Positions 30,261 through 38,595 of a DNA stretch of 52,515 nucleotides are shown here, piece by piece. Origin of the DNA: Pseudomonadota bacterium (lineage in GTDB: Bacteria > Pseudomonadota > Alphaproteobacteria > Reyranellales > Reyranellaceae); contig JAFEFH010000006.1 in the NCBI GenBank assembly GCA_018240695.1, positions 1 to 52,515 on the forward strand, written 5' to 3'. Numbering within the stretch: the stretch's first letter is position 1; each line of letters opens with the position of its first letter. The notes under the pieces were generated by a model. It was not told the origin of the DNA, did no database searches, and worked only from the letters and a program-made list of their open reading frames with translations. Position numbers and translations under genes: made by a program.

Positions 30261-31262
30261 ATGAGCAAGGTCGGTCGTCGTTCATTCGTCCTCGGCGCGG
30301 CGCTGGCGCCCGCCATCATCGGCCACGCCAACGCGGCGCCCCTGAAGCTCAAGCTCTCCTCGTCGCTGCCCAACGATCCGAAATACGCCAACGGCCGCGT
30401 CTTCAACGACTGCCTGGTGAAGCAGATCAAGGCCGCCGGGCTCGACGGCCAGATCGAGGTGGCCTTCTTCCCCGACAACCAGCTCGGCCAGGAGATCGAC
30501 GTCATCAACTCGGTGAAGCTCGGCGTCATCGACATGATGGTCTCGGGTTCGTCGATCTCGGCCAACCTCGTGCCGCTCGTGGGTGCGCTCGACCTCGGCT
30601 ACCTGTTCAACAGCTATCCGCAGCAGACCAAGGCACTCGATGCCGGCGCCGCCAAGCCGTTCGAGGACGCGCTGCTGAAGGGCGCCAACATCCACGTCAT
30701 CGCCTGGGCCTATAATTTCGGCGCGCGCAGCGTGCTGTCGAAGAAGCCGGTGAAGACGCCGGAGGACCTGGCGGGCCTCAAGATCCGCACCCTGCCGAAC
30801 CCGATCATCACCGAATGCCTGCGCCTGATGGGCGCGGCGGCGACGCCGCTGGCGTTCGGCGAGATCTACACGGCGTTGCAGGCCGGCGTGCTCGACGGGC
30901 TGGAGCACGATCCGCCGACCATCCTCGCCAGCAAGTTCTACGAGACCTCGAAGAACTACGCGCTCACCGAGCACATCTTCTCGCCGCTGGTGACCTACAT
31001 GAGCGACGCCACCTTCAAGCGCATGCAGCCCAAGCTGCGCGACGGCTTCCTCGAAGCGGCGAAGAAAGCCGCTGTCGACACGCGCGCGCACGGTCTCGCG
31101 GTGGAGAAGGAAGCGCTCGAGAACCTCAAGGGCAAGGGCGTCACCGTCGTGGAATGCGACAAGGAAGCGTTCCGCAAGCGCGTGCTGCCGCAGACCGAGG
31201 CCTTCATGAAGGCGAAGCCCGAGTCGAAGGCCGTCATCGAGATGATCCGCGCGACGACCTAA
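30261..31262 (+). CDS. dctP: TRAP transporter substrate-binding protein DctP
   Basis: A 333-residue periplasmic binding protein of the tripartite ATP-independent type. The signal peptide carries a twin-arginine-like motif (GRRSFVLGAALAPAIIGHANA). The mature part shows the DctP features: Q-L-G-Q-E-I-D-V-I-N-S-V-K-L-G, then L-A-G-L-K-I-R-T-L-P-N with the Arg that binds the ligand carboxylate (about residue 180), and A-L-Q-A-G-V-L-D-G-L-E. The ligand is a carboxylate of unknown identity. First gene of an operon with a fused permease and a 2-hydroxyacid dehydrogenase, under a FadR-type repressor. Ribosome site GGAGGAAA. Confidence 0.93.
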   Translation: MSKVGRRSFVLGAALAPAIIGHANAAPLKLKLSSSLPNDPKYANGRVFNDCLVKQIKAAGLDGQIEVAFFPDNQLGQEIDVINSVKLGVIDMMVSGSSISANLVPLVGALDLGYLFNSYPQQTKALDAGAAKPFEDALLKGANIHVIAWAYNFGARSVLSKKPVKTPEDLAGLKIRTLPNPIITECLRLMGAAATPLAFGEIYTALQAGVLDGLEHDPPTILASKFYETSKNYALTEHIFSPLVTYMSDATFKRMQPKLRDGFLEAAKKAAVDTRAHGLAVEKEALENLKGKGVTVVECDKEAFRKRVLPQTEAFMKAKPESKAVIEMIRATT

Positions 31263-31272
31263 GGCGTCGCGC

Positions 31273-33084
31273 GTGCCATATCTGTTGCGTGTCACCGATG
31301 CCGTCGCGGCGCTGCTGCTCGCGGCGGATCTCCTCGTCGTCTGCGGATCGGTGATCGCGCGGTCGTGGTTCTCCGCCCCGGTGGAGTGGGCCGACGACGT
31401 GGCCCGCGGCCTGATGGTCGGCTCGAGCTTCTTCGGCGCGGCGAGCGCGATCGCCCGCGCCGAGAACCCGGGCGTCTCGTTCTTCGTCGATATGCTGCCG
31501 GCCGGCACGCGCACTGTGCTCGATTCGATGGGCGCGCTGCTGGTGGCGATCGTCTCGGCCTATGTCGCCTGGACCGCGCTCACCATGGGCTACCTGACGA
31601 CCGGCCAGACCACGGGTTCGGGCCTGCCGCTCGAATGGACCTTCTATCCGATGGGTGCGGGCGCGGCCTGCATGACGCTGTTCGCGCTCGACATCTTCCG
31701 CCGCCGGCCGGTGCGCGAGCTCGCCGTCGGCATCGCCGCGACGGCCGCGATCGCGCTGCTCTACGTGGCGTGGGACCGGGTCTCGCCCGACACCGTGCCG
31801 TCGTCGATGAGCCTGATGCTGCTGGGCTTCGTGGTGGTGCTGGTGGGCGGCCTGCCGATCGGCTTTGCGCTGGCGCTGTCGGCGCTGATCTTCATCTGGG
31901 TCGAGGGCACGTTGCCCGGCGTGATCTTCGCGCAGCAGATGGCGCGCGGCATCGACAACTTCGTGCTGCTGGCCATCCCGTTCTTCATCCTGGTCGGCTA
32001 CCTGATGGAAGCCAACGGCATGTCGGTGCGCCTGATCGCGCTGCTGCAACGGCTGATCGGCAACATGCGCGGCGGGTTGAACGTGGTGATGGTGGCGGCG
32101 ATGGTGCTGTTCTCCGGCATCTCGGGCTCCAAGATGGCGGACGTGGCCGCGGTCGGCTCGGTGCTGATCCCGGCGGCGCGCCGCTCGGGCCAGAAGCCCG
32201 GCAGCGCGGTGGCGCTGCTGGCGGCGTCGGCGGTGATGGCCGAGACCATTCCGCCCTGCATCAATCTCATCATCCTGGGCTTCGTCGCCAACATCTCGAT
32301 CGGCGGGCTGTTCATGGCGGGTCTTTTCCCGGCTGGCCTGATGGCGGTGGCGCTGATCGTCGTGTCGATCGTGTTCGGCAAGCGCGCAGTGGCGTCCAAG
32401 CTCGACGCCGCGCCGGAGATGGCGTCGGCCAGCCTTTGGGGCGGCGGCCTCGCGGCGTTCGGCCTGATCGCGCTGATCTTCGGCGGCTTCAAGAGCGGCT
32501 TCGCCACGGCCACGGAGATCTCGGCCTTCGCCGTCGTTTACGCGCTGGTCGTGGGCGGCGTCGTGTTCCGCGAGCTGGGCTGGAAGTCGGCGGCGCAGTC
32601 GTTCATCCACGCCGCGACGCGCTCGGGCCTCGTGCTGTTCATCGTCTCGGCGGCGCAGTCGCTGGCCTTCGTGCTGACGCTCCAGCAGGTGCCGCACGAC
32701 GTGGCCGATCTGCTGATCCACCTGTCGGGCTCGGGCACCTGGCTCTTCCTGCTGCTGTCGATCGCGATCCTGATCGTCATGGGCTCGGTGCTGGAAGGCG
32801 CCGCGGCGCTGATCATCTTCGGGCCGCTGCTGATGCCGGTAGCGGTCAAGCTCGGCGTCGATCCGCTGCATTTCGGCGTGGTGCTGGTGTTCGGCATGGG
32901 CATCGGCCTGTTCGCGCCGCCGCTCGGCCTCGGCCTCTACGGCGCCTGCCTGATCGGCAAGGTGCCGATCGAGGAGACGGTGAAGCCGATCATGGGCTAT
33001 CTCGGCCTGCTGTTCCTCTGCCTGCTGGTCATCGCGTTCGTGCCGTCGATCAGCACTTGGCTGCCGCACGCGCTGGGGTACTGA
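31273..33084 (+). CDS. TRAP transporter fused small and large permease (DctQM)
   Basis: A 603-residue inner-membrane protein in which the small four-helix DctQ subunit (about residues 1-165, with S-A-P-V-E-W-A-D-D-V-A-R) is fused to the large DctM subunit (about residues 175-603). DctM is recognised by I-P-F-F-I-L-V-G-Y-L-M, G-I-S-G-S-K-M-A-D and G-I-G-L-F-A-P-P-L-G-L. It uses a sodium gradient to import the ligand carried by DctP. The start is a GTG 10 bases after the dctP stop. Fused QM proteins are known in the family. It is followed by the dehydrogenase gene after two bases. Confidence 0.92.
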   Translation: MPYLLRVTDAVAALLLAADLLVVCGSVIARSWFSAPVEWADDVARGLMVGSSFFGAASAIARAENPGVSFFVDMLPAGTRTVLDSMGALLVAIVSAYVAWTALTMGYLTTGQTTGSGLPLEWTFYPMGAGAACMTLFALDIFRRRPVRELAVGIAATAAIALLYVAWDRVSPDTVPSSMSLMLLGFVVVLVGGLPIGFALALSALIFIWVEGTLPGVIFAQQMARGIDNFVLLAIPFFILVGYLMEANGMSVRLIALLQRLIGNMRGGLNVVMVAAMVLFSGISGSKMADVAAVGSVLIPAARRSGQKPGSAVALLAASAVMAETIPPCINLIILGFVANISIGGLFMAGLFPAGLMAVALIVVSIVFGKRAVASKLDAAPEMASASLWGGGLAAFGLIALIFGGFKSGFATATEISAFAVVYALVVGGVVFRELGWKSAAQSFIHAATRSGLVLFIVSAAQSLAFVLTLQQVPHDVADLLIHLSGSGTWLFLLLSIAILIVMGSVLEGAAALIIFGPLLMPVAVKLGVDPLHFGVVLVFGMGIGLFAPPLGLGLYGACLIGKVPIEETVKPIMGYLGLLFLCLLVIAFVPSISTWLPHALGY

Positions 33085-33086
33085 CG

Positions 33087-34064
33087 ATGGCGAAGCTGCT
33101 GCTCACTCACACGCCGCTGGCGCGCACGACCTATTACGGCGCGGCCGCGCTGAAGCGGTTGGGCGAGCTGGTCGACGTGGTCCTGCACGACAAAGACGCG
33201 CCGCTCGATCCCAAGGGCGTGATCGCCGCGGCGAAGGACTGCGACTTCATCATCGCCGACCGGGCGACAGCGGTGCCGGCCGAAGTTTTCGCCGGTCTGC
33301 CGAAGCTCAAGGTCGTAATGCGCAGCGCCATCGACATCCGCAACATCGACCAGGCGGCGGCATCGAAGGCGGGCGTGCTGGTGACCCATGCCGAGGCGGG
33401 CTTCGTGCCGTCCGTGGTCGAGCTCACGGTCGGTTTCCTCGTCGATCTTTCGCGCGGCATCTCGCGCGCATCGACGCAGTACCGCGACGGCCAGAAGCCC
33501 GAGATCAAGGTCGGCCGCCAATTGTCGGGCAGCACCGTGGGCATCGTGGGCTACGGCCGCATCTCGCGCGCCCTGGCGCCGGTGCTGGCGGCGATGGGCA
33601 TGAAGGTGACGGTGAGCGATCCCTACGCCCAGGTCGACGACCGGCGATTCACCAAGCTCTCGATGGACGAGCTGCTGGCCAGCGCCGACTACGTGATCTC
33701 GCTCGCCATCGCCAACGAGGAGACCGAGAACCTGTTCGATGCCAAGGCGTTCGCACGGATGAAGTCCGACGCCTTCTTCATCAACATGTCGCGCGGCAAC
33801 CTGGTCGACGAGGGCGCCCTCGCGAAGGTATTGAGCGAGGGCCGCATCGCCGGCGCTGCCATGGACGTGGGCCGCGCGCCCGATCAGATGCCGTCGCCGG
33901 AACTTGCGCGGTTGCCCAACGTGATCGCCACGCCCCATATCGGCGGCCTGACGCCGCCCGCCAGCGAAAGCCAGGCCTTCGACACGGTGCGCCAGGTCGA
34001 GGCGCTGGTGAAAGGCGAGATGCCGCCCGGCACGGCCAATCCCAAGGACTGGACGCGCCGTTAG
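33087..34064 (+). CDS. D-2-hydroxyacid dehydrogenase family protein
   Basis: A 325-residue NAD-dependent dehydrogenase. The coenzyme domain has G-I-V-G-Y-G-R-I-S-R (about residue 150), with the last Gly of G-x-G-x-x-G changed to Ser. The catalytic Arg is in R-S-A-I-D or in N-M-S-R-G-N-L-V-D-E-G, and the catalytic His in A-T-P-H-I-G-G-L-T-P (about residue 295). It reduces or oxidises 2-hydroxyacids. It is the third gene of the TRAP operon with two bases after the permease, so its substrate is probably the imported acid. Confidence 0.9.
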   Translation: MAKLLLTHTPLARTTYYGAAALKRLGELVDVVLHDKDAPLDPKGVIAAAKDCDFIIADRATAVPAEVFAGLPKLKVVMRSAIDIRNIDQAAASKAGVLVTHAEAGFVPSVVELTVGFLVDLSRGISRASTQYRDGQKPEIKVGRQLSGSTVGIVGYGRISRALAPVLAAMGMKVTVSDPYAQVDDRRFTKLSMDELLASADYVISLAIANEETENLFDAKAFARMKSDAFFINMSRGNLVDEGALAKVLSEGRIAGAAMDVGRAPDQMPSPELARLPNVIATPHIGGLTPPASESQAFDTVRQVEALVKGEMPPGTANPKDWTRR

Positions 34065-34077
34065 GTCGGCTACGCGG

Positions 34078-35109
34078 TCAGTTGCCCGGGCCGCGTTCCA
34101 TCGAGAAGGGCTGCCAGCGCTGGAGCTTCGACTTCTCGAGGATCGAGGGATTGACGCAGGCGCGCGGCCACTTGCCCTGGAGCACCAGCGACAACTCGGC
34201 GCCGACGCGGCGCTTGCGGGCCATGTCGAAGCGGCTCGAGGCCGAGGCGACGTGCGCCGTCAGGATGACGTTGTCCATGCCGAGCAGCGGATTGTTGTGG
34301 CCGACCGGCTCGGTTTCGAGCACGTCGAGGCCGGCGCCGGCGATCCAGCCTTCCTGGAGCGCCTTGATCATCGCCGGCTCGTCGACCGTCGAGCCGCGGC
34401 CGGTGTTCACGAACAGCGACGTCTTCTTCATTTTCCTGAAGTGCTCTTCCTTCATCAGGTGATGGGCGTCCTTGGTGCCGGGCGCGTGCATCGACACGAT
34501 GTCGGAGCGTTGCAACAGCTCGTCATAGCCGACCGGCTGCACGCCGTAGTCGCTCATCACCAGCTCCTCGATATAGGGATCGTAGGCCAGCATCTGGAAG
34601 CCGAACGGCGCGGCGCGCTTGGCGACGGCGCGCGCGACGTGGCCGAAGGAGATGAAGCCCAAGGTCATGCCCATGAGGCGCGGGAACTGGTAGAGGTGCG
34701 GCCGGCCCTTGGCCCACTCGCCCTTGCGCACCATGCGGTCCTGCTCGATCAGGCGCCGCCACGAGGCGAGGATCAGGGTCATGGCGTGGTCGGCCACTTC
34801 CTCGATGAAGGTGTCGGGCACGTTGGTGACGGGAATGCCGAGCTTGGTCGCGGCATCGACGTCGACCGAGTCCACGCCGACGCTGCCCAGCGAGACGACC
34901 TTGAGCTTCTTGCCGGCCTCGATGACCCGGGCGGTGATGCGCGGCCGGCCCTTGCCGTAGATCGCGTCGGCATCGGCCACGGCCTTGACCAGCTCGTCCT
35001 CGTTGCCGGAGACCTCGACGATCTCGGCGCCCAGGTTGGCCAGCGTCTCCATTTCGAACGAATGGTCGGTCTTGCCCGGGCCGGTCGTCACAATCTTGAA
35101 TTTCGCCAC
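34078..35109 (-). CDS. D-2-hydroxyacid dehydrogenase family protein, atypical
   Basis: A 343-residue relative of the preceding dehydrogenase but clearly a different branch. The region that should bind the coenzyme reads L-G-F-I-S-F-G-H-V-A-R-A: the first and last Gly of G-x-G-x-x-G are Ser and Ala. The later motifs are intact: F-V-N-T-G-R-G-S-T-V-D-E with the catalytic Arg zone, and L-T-A-H-V-A-S-A-S with His. The GTG start is supported by AGGAGGAGAC upstream. It converges on the TRAP-operon dehydrogenase with 13 bases between stops and diverges from the sulfatase gene. Confidence 0.88.
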   Translation of the reverse strand: MAKFKIVTTGPGKTDHSFEMETLANLGAEIVEVSGNEDELVKAVADADAIYGKGRPRITARVIEAGKKLKVVSLGSVGVDSVDVDAATKLGIPVTNVPDTFIEEVADHAMTLILASWRRLIEQDRMVRKGEWAKGRPHLYQFPRLMGMTLGFISFGHVARAVAKRAAPFGFQMLAYDPYIEELVMSDYGVQPVGYDELLQRSDIVSMHAPGTKDAHHLMKEEHFRKMKKTSLFVNTGRGSTVDEPAMIKALQEGWIAGAGLDVLETEPVGHNNPLLGMDNVILTAHVASASSRFDMARKRRVGAELSLVLQGKWPRACVNPSILEKSKLQRWQPFSMERGPGN

Positions 35110-35128
35110 GTCTCAGTCTCCTCCTGAT

Positions 35129-35155
35129 TTATCCGGACTGTAGCGTATTATCCGG
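35129..35155. promoter_or_regulatory. Direct repeats in a divergent promoter region
   Basis: TTATCCGG occurs at 35129-35136 and again at 35148-35155, 19 bases apart, in the 69-base gap between the atypical dehydrogenase gene and the sulfatase gene. Two identical half-sites about two helical turns apart suggest a regulator site; the regulator is unknown. Confidence 0.35.
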
Positions 35156-35178
35156 CAGGTCCAACCGTGAGGAAACGC

Positions 35179-36714
35179 ATGCCAGCCGCCAAGAACGTCC
35201 TGTTGATCGTGGTTGACCAGTGGCGCGGCCGGATGCTGCCCAAGCTGGGCGCGGACTATCTCAAGCTGCCCAATCTCGACCGGCTGTGTGCCGAGGGCGT
35301 GACCTTCGCCAACCACTTCACGCAGTGCGTGCCCTGCGGCCCGGCGCGCGCCAGCCTGCTGACCGGCCAGTACCTGATGAACCACCGGGCGGTGCAGAAC
35401 ACCATTCCGCTGTCGCACCGCTTCACCAACCTCGCGCACGAGCTGCGGCGCGGCGGCTACGATCCCGCACTGGTGGGCTACACGACGACCACCCCCGATC
35501 CGCGCACCACCGCGCCCAGCGATCCGCGCTTCTTCGTGCTCGGCGACATCATGGAGGGCTTCCACTCGGTCGGGGCCTTCGAGAACCGCGACGCCTATTT
35601 CGGCTGGGTGGCGAGCCAGGGCTTCACGCTGCCCCAGAATCGCGACGACGTCTGGCGGCCGCAGGGTGCGTCGCCGGGCGGCGCCACGGCGCAGCCGGCC
35701 GTGATCCCGAAGGAGCTGTCGGACACGGCGTGGTTCACCGAGCGCGGCCTCAGCTACCTGCGCGGCCGCGCCGGGAAGGGCAAGCCGTGGTTCCTGCATC
35801 TCGGCTACTACCGGCCGCACCCGCCGTTCATCGCCTCGGCGCCGTACAATGCGATGTATCGGCCGGAGGACATGCCCAAGGCCGTGCGCGCCAAATCGGC
35901 GGCGAAAGAGGCCAGGCAGAACCCATTGCTCGCCTACTATGTGAACAACGTGAAGCAGTCGAGCTTCTTCCAGGATGGCGCCGGGCTGGGCTCGGAGATG
36001 ACCGAGGCGCAGGTCGCGCAGATGCGCGCGACCTATTGCGGCCTGATGAGCGAGATCGACGACCATCTCGGCCGCGTCTTCGACTATCTCAAGGAGACCG
36101 GCCAGTGGGACGATACGCTGATCGTCTTCACCTGCGATCACGGCGAGCAGTCGGGCGACCATCACCTGCTGGGCAAGATCGGCTACTTCGACGAGTCCTA
36201 TCGCATCCCGCTGGTCATCCGCGATCCGGGCGCGGCGAAGAACACGCGCGGCACGATCGTCGAGAAGTTCACCGAGACCATCGACACGATGCCGACCATC
36301 CTCGAATGGCTCGGCCTGCCGGTGCCACGCCAGTGCGACGGCCGATCGCTGCTGCCGTTCTGCGCCGGCCAGACGCCGGCCGACTGGCGGACGGAGGTGC
36401 ACTACGAGTTCGACTTCCGCGACCTGCACTACAGCCAGCCCGAATCGGCACTCGGCCTGCCGATGGACAAGTGCGCGCTCGCGGTGGTGCAGGACGAGCA
36501 CTACAAGTACGTCCACTTCGCGGCCCTGCCGCCGCTGTTCTTCGACCTCAAGGCCGATCCCGGCCAGTTCGTGAACCGCGCGACCGATCCCGCGTACGCC
36601 GTGCGCATGGGCGACTACGCCGCCAAGATGCTGAACTGGCGACTGGGCTTCGCCGAGCGCTCGCTGACCGGCTACCGCTCGACGCCCCAGGGGCTGGAGG
36701 TGCGGGCGGCGTGA
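35179..36714 (+). CDS. Sulfatase / phosphonate monoester hydrolase family protein
   Basis: A 511-residue hydrolase of the alkaline phosphatase superfamily. It begins with the metal site region V-L-L-I-V-V-D-Q-W-R-G. The signature C-G-P-A-R-A-S-L-L-T-G (Cys at about residue 53) is the C-x-P-x-R site at which Cys becomes formylglycine, and F-T-C-D-H-G-E-Q (about residue 315) holds the second metal cluster. No signal peptide is seen, so it is probably cytoplasmic, as phosphonate monoester hydrolases and choline-sulfatase-like enzymes often are. It hydrolyses a sulfate or phosph(on)ate ester. Start at the ATG with GAGGAAAC rather than the GTG four codons before. Confidence 0.92.
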   Translation: MPAAKNVLLIVVDQWRGRMLPKLGADYLKLPNLDRLCAEGVTFANHFTQCVPCGPARASLLTGQYLMNHRAVQNTIPLSHRFTNLAHELRRGGYDPALVGYTTTTPDPRTTAPSDPRFFVLGDIMEGFHSVGAFENRDAYFGWVASQGFTLPQNRDDVWRPQGASPGGATAQPAVIPKELSDTAWFTERGLSYLRGRAGKGKPWFLHLGYYRPHPPFIASAPYNAMYRPEDMPKAVRAKSAAKEARQNPLLAYYVNNVKQSSFFQDGAGLGSEMTEAQVAQMRATYCGLMSEIDDHLGRVFDYLKETGQWDDTLIVFTCDHGEQSGDHHLLGKIGYFDESYRIPLVIRDPGAAKNTRGTIVEKFTETIDTMPTILEWLGLPVPRQCDGRSLLPFCAGQTPADWRTEVHYEFDFRDLHYSQPESALGLPMDKCALAVVQDEHYKYVHFAALPPLFFDLKADPGQFVNRATDPAYAVRMGDYAAKMLNWRLGFAERSLTGYRSTPQGLEVRAA

Positions 36715-36734
36715 CGGGGCGCTAAGCTCGTCCC

Positions 36735-37430
36735 ATGGACAAGGACACCTATCGGCGGCCTGCCGCCGGCCAGCATCCGGCCAACCTGTCGCCGGATTAC
36801 AAGTCGACGCCGCTACGGTCGCCCGCCAAGCCCGCGATCGTGCTGCCGCAGAGCCTGTCGGAGATCACCGGCCCGTCGCTCGCCACCGAGCGGCTGGGCG
36901 CGCTCGACAACGACCTCACCAAGCAGCGCTCGGGCGAGCCGTTGGGCGAGCGCATCGTGGTCCATGGCCGCGTGCTCGACGAAAACGGCAAGCCGGTGCC
37001 CAACGCGATGGTCGAGGTCTGGCAATGCAACGCCGCCGGCCGCTACCACCATCCCGGCGACCAGCACGACGCGCCGCTCGATCCCAACTTCACCGGCGGC
37101 GGCCGTGCGCGCGCCGATGCCGACGGCAAGTACGCGTTCATCACCATCAAGCCCGGCGCCTATCCGTGGAAGAACCACCACAATGCCTGGCGGCCGGCGC
37201 ACATCCACTTCTCGCTGTTCGGCCCGGCCTTCGCCACGCGGCTGATCACGCAGATGTATTTTCCGGACGATCCGCTGCTCGCCTACGACCCGATCTACAA
37301 CTCGGTGCCGGCCGGCGCGCGCAAGCGCCTGCAGGCGGCGTTCGACATGGAAACGACGCGGCCGGAGTGGGCGCTCGCCTACAAGTTCGACATCGTGCTG
37401 CGTGGCCGCGACGCCACGCCGATGGAGTAG
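36735..37430 (+). CDS. pcaH: Protocatechuate 3,4-dioxygenase beta subunit
   Basis: A 231-residue intradiol dioxygenase. The family signature starts at V-H-G-R-V-L-D-E-N-G-K-P-V-P-N-A and continues V-E-V-W-Q-C-N-A-A-G-R-Y. The iron ligands are visible: Tyr in G-R-Y-H-H-P, Tyr in G-A-Y-P-W, and two His in R-P-A-H-I-H-F-S. Length fits PcaH. With the alpha subunit next door it should form the non-haem Fe(III) enzyme that opens the ring of protocatechuate or a close catechol to a carboxymuconate. It starts 20 bases after the sulfatase gene, with a weak ribosome site. Confidence 0.92.
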   Translation: MDKDTYRRPAAGQHPANLSPDYKSTPLRSPAKPAIVLPQSLSEITGPSLATERLGALDNDLTKQRSGEPLGERIVVHGRVLDENGKPVPNAMVEVWQCNAAGRYHHPGDQHDAPLDPNFTGGGRARADADGKYAFITIKPGAYPWKNHHNAWRPAHIHFSLFGPAFATRLITQMYFPDDPLLAYDPIYNSVPAGARKRLQAAFDMETTRPEWALAYKFDIVLRGRDATPME

Positions 37431-37434
37431 GGCG

Positions 37435-38013
37435 ATGAGTCACGCGCTGACGCCGTCGCAGACGATCGGCCCTTTCTATTTCCATACGCTGGTGAGCAGC
37501 TACCGTGCCGACCTCGCGCCGCCGGGCACGGCAGGCGAGCGCATCGAACTGGTGCTGTCGCTGTTCGATACCCAGGGCGCGCTGGTGCCCGACGGGCTGT
37601 TCGAGATCTGGCAGGCCAACAGCCACGGCCGCTACAACCATCCTGATGATCGCCGAAACCTGCCGCTCGATGCGGGCTTCGAGGGCTTCGGCCGTGCGTC
37701 GACGGATGCCAGGGGCGAATCGCATTTCACCACCGTGCGTCCTGGCCGCGTGCCATGGCCGCATGGCGGACGAGAAGGGGGCGGCATGCAGGCCGCCCAC
37801 GTCAGCGTCTCGATCTTCGCGCGCGGCGTGCTGAACCGGCTGGCGACGCGGCTCTATTTCGACGGCGACCCGGCGCTGGGCGACGATCCGGTGCTGAAGC
37901 TGGTCGAGCCGGCGCGGCGGCCGACCCTGATTGCCAAGCGCGACGCCGCTGGCGTGTGGCGCCTGCCGATCCATCTCGGCGGACCGAACGAGACGGTGTT
38001 CTTCGACGTCTAG
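37435..38013 (+). CDS. pcaG: Protocatechuate 3,4-dioxygenase alpha subunit
   Basis: A 192-residue homologue of the preceding subunit without the full set of iron ligands, as usual for PcaG. It has T-P-S-Q-T-I-G-P-F-Y at the start, I-W-Q-A-N-S-H-G-R-Y-N-H-P in the middle, and M-Q-A-A-H-V-S-V-S-I-F-A-R-G near the end. It starts four bases after the beta subunit stop with no room for other genes. The remaining beta-ketoadipate genes (pcaB, C, D) are not in the window. Its TAG stop abuts the stop of converging greB. Confidence 0.92.
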   Translation: MSHALTPSQTIGPFYFHTLVSSYRADLAPPGTAGERIELVLSLFDTQGALVPDGLFEIWQANSHGRYNHPDDRRNLPLDAGFEGFGRASTDARGESHFTTVRPGRVPWPHGGREGGGMQAAHVSVSIFARGVLNRLATRLYFDGDPALGDDPVLKLVEPARRPTLIAKRDAAGVWRLPIHLGGPNETVFFDV

Positions 38014-38565
38014 CTAGACGTACGCGACCTTCACGATCTCGATGTCCTCGAGACCGGCGGGCGTGCGCAATTTGACGACGTCGCCTTCCTCGGCGCGCAG
38101 CAGCGCCTTGGCGATGGGCGAGATCCAGCTCACATGGCCCTTGGCGAGGTCGACCTCGTCGACGCCCACGATCTTGAGCGTGCGCTCCTCGTTGCGGGCG
38201 TTGGCGGTGGTGACCGTGGCGCCGAAGAAGACCTTGTCGGTCGGCGGCCGCTTGGCCGGATCGACCACCTCGGCATTGGCCAGCCGCTTGCTGAGATAGC
38301 GCACCCGCCGGTCGATCTCGCGCAGCCGCTTCTTGCCGTAGATATAATCGCCGTTCTCCGAGCGGTCGCCGTTGCCGGCGGCCCAGCTCACGACCTTCAC
38401 CACGTCGGGCCGTTCCTTGCGCATCAGATGATCGAGCTCGCCGCGCAGGCGCGCGAAGCCCTCGGGCGTCATGTAGTTCTTGGCGCTGATCGGCAGCCCG
38501 CCGATGTCTTCCGGCAGGTCGTCCTCGTCGTCGCCGTCGCTTTCCTTGGTGAAGGCCTTGCTCAT
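38014..38565 (-). CDS. greB: Transcription elongation factor GreB
   Basis: A 183-residue Gre factor. The acidic N-terminal extension (MSKAFTKESDGDDEDDLPEDIGG) is followed by the coiled coil (E-G-F-A-R-L-R-G-E-L-D-H-L and N-G-D-R-S-E-N-G-D-Y-I-Y-G-K-K-R-L-R-E-I-D-R-R-V-R-Y-L-S-K-R-L) with the tip acidic residues that stimulate transcript cleavage by RNA polymerase. The C-terminal FKBP-like domain (V-S-W-I-S-P-I-A-K-A-L-L) binds the polymerase. The Y-G-K-K-R-L-R-E-I-D-R-R segment marks GreB rather than GreA. It is divergent from ureD with only 30 bases between start codons, so the two promoters must overlap or lie in coding DNA. Confidence 0.93.
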   Translation of the reverse strand: MSKAFTKESDGDDEDDLPEDIGGLPISAKNYMTPEGFARLRGELDHLMRKERPDVVKVVSWAAGNGDRSENGDYIYGKKRLREIDRRVRYLSKRLANAEVVDPAKRPPTDKVFFGATVTTANARNEERTLKIVGVDEVDLAKGHVSWISPIAKALLRAEEGDVVKLRTPAGLEDIEIVKVAYV

Positions 38566-38595
38566 TTCGGTCCTTAATCTATCAAGTCGGGGTCG

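Noticed and set aside
27804..31262. Continuous plus-strand frame of 1152 codons that ends with the DctP sequence
   Set aside because: Only the last third is a real protein (DctP from 30261). The earlier part is out of frame with PhoD and antisense to the regulator, so it is not a fusion.
38566..38595. Search for a promoter in the 30-base greB-ureD gap
   Set aside because: The gap is too short to hold two convincing promoters and no good -35/-10 or sigma-54 match was found; promoters probably lie in the coding regions.
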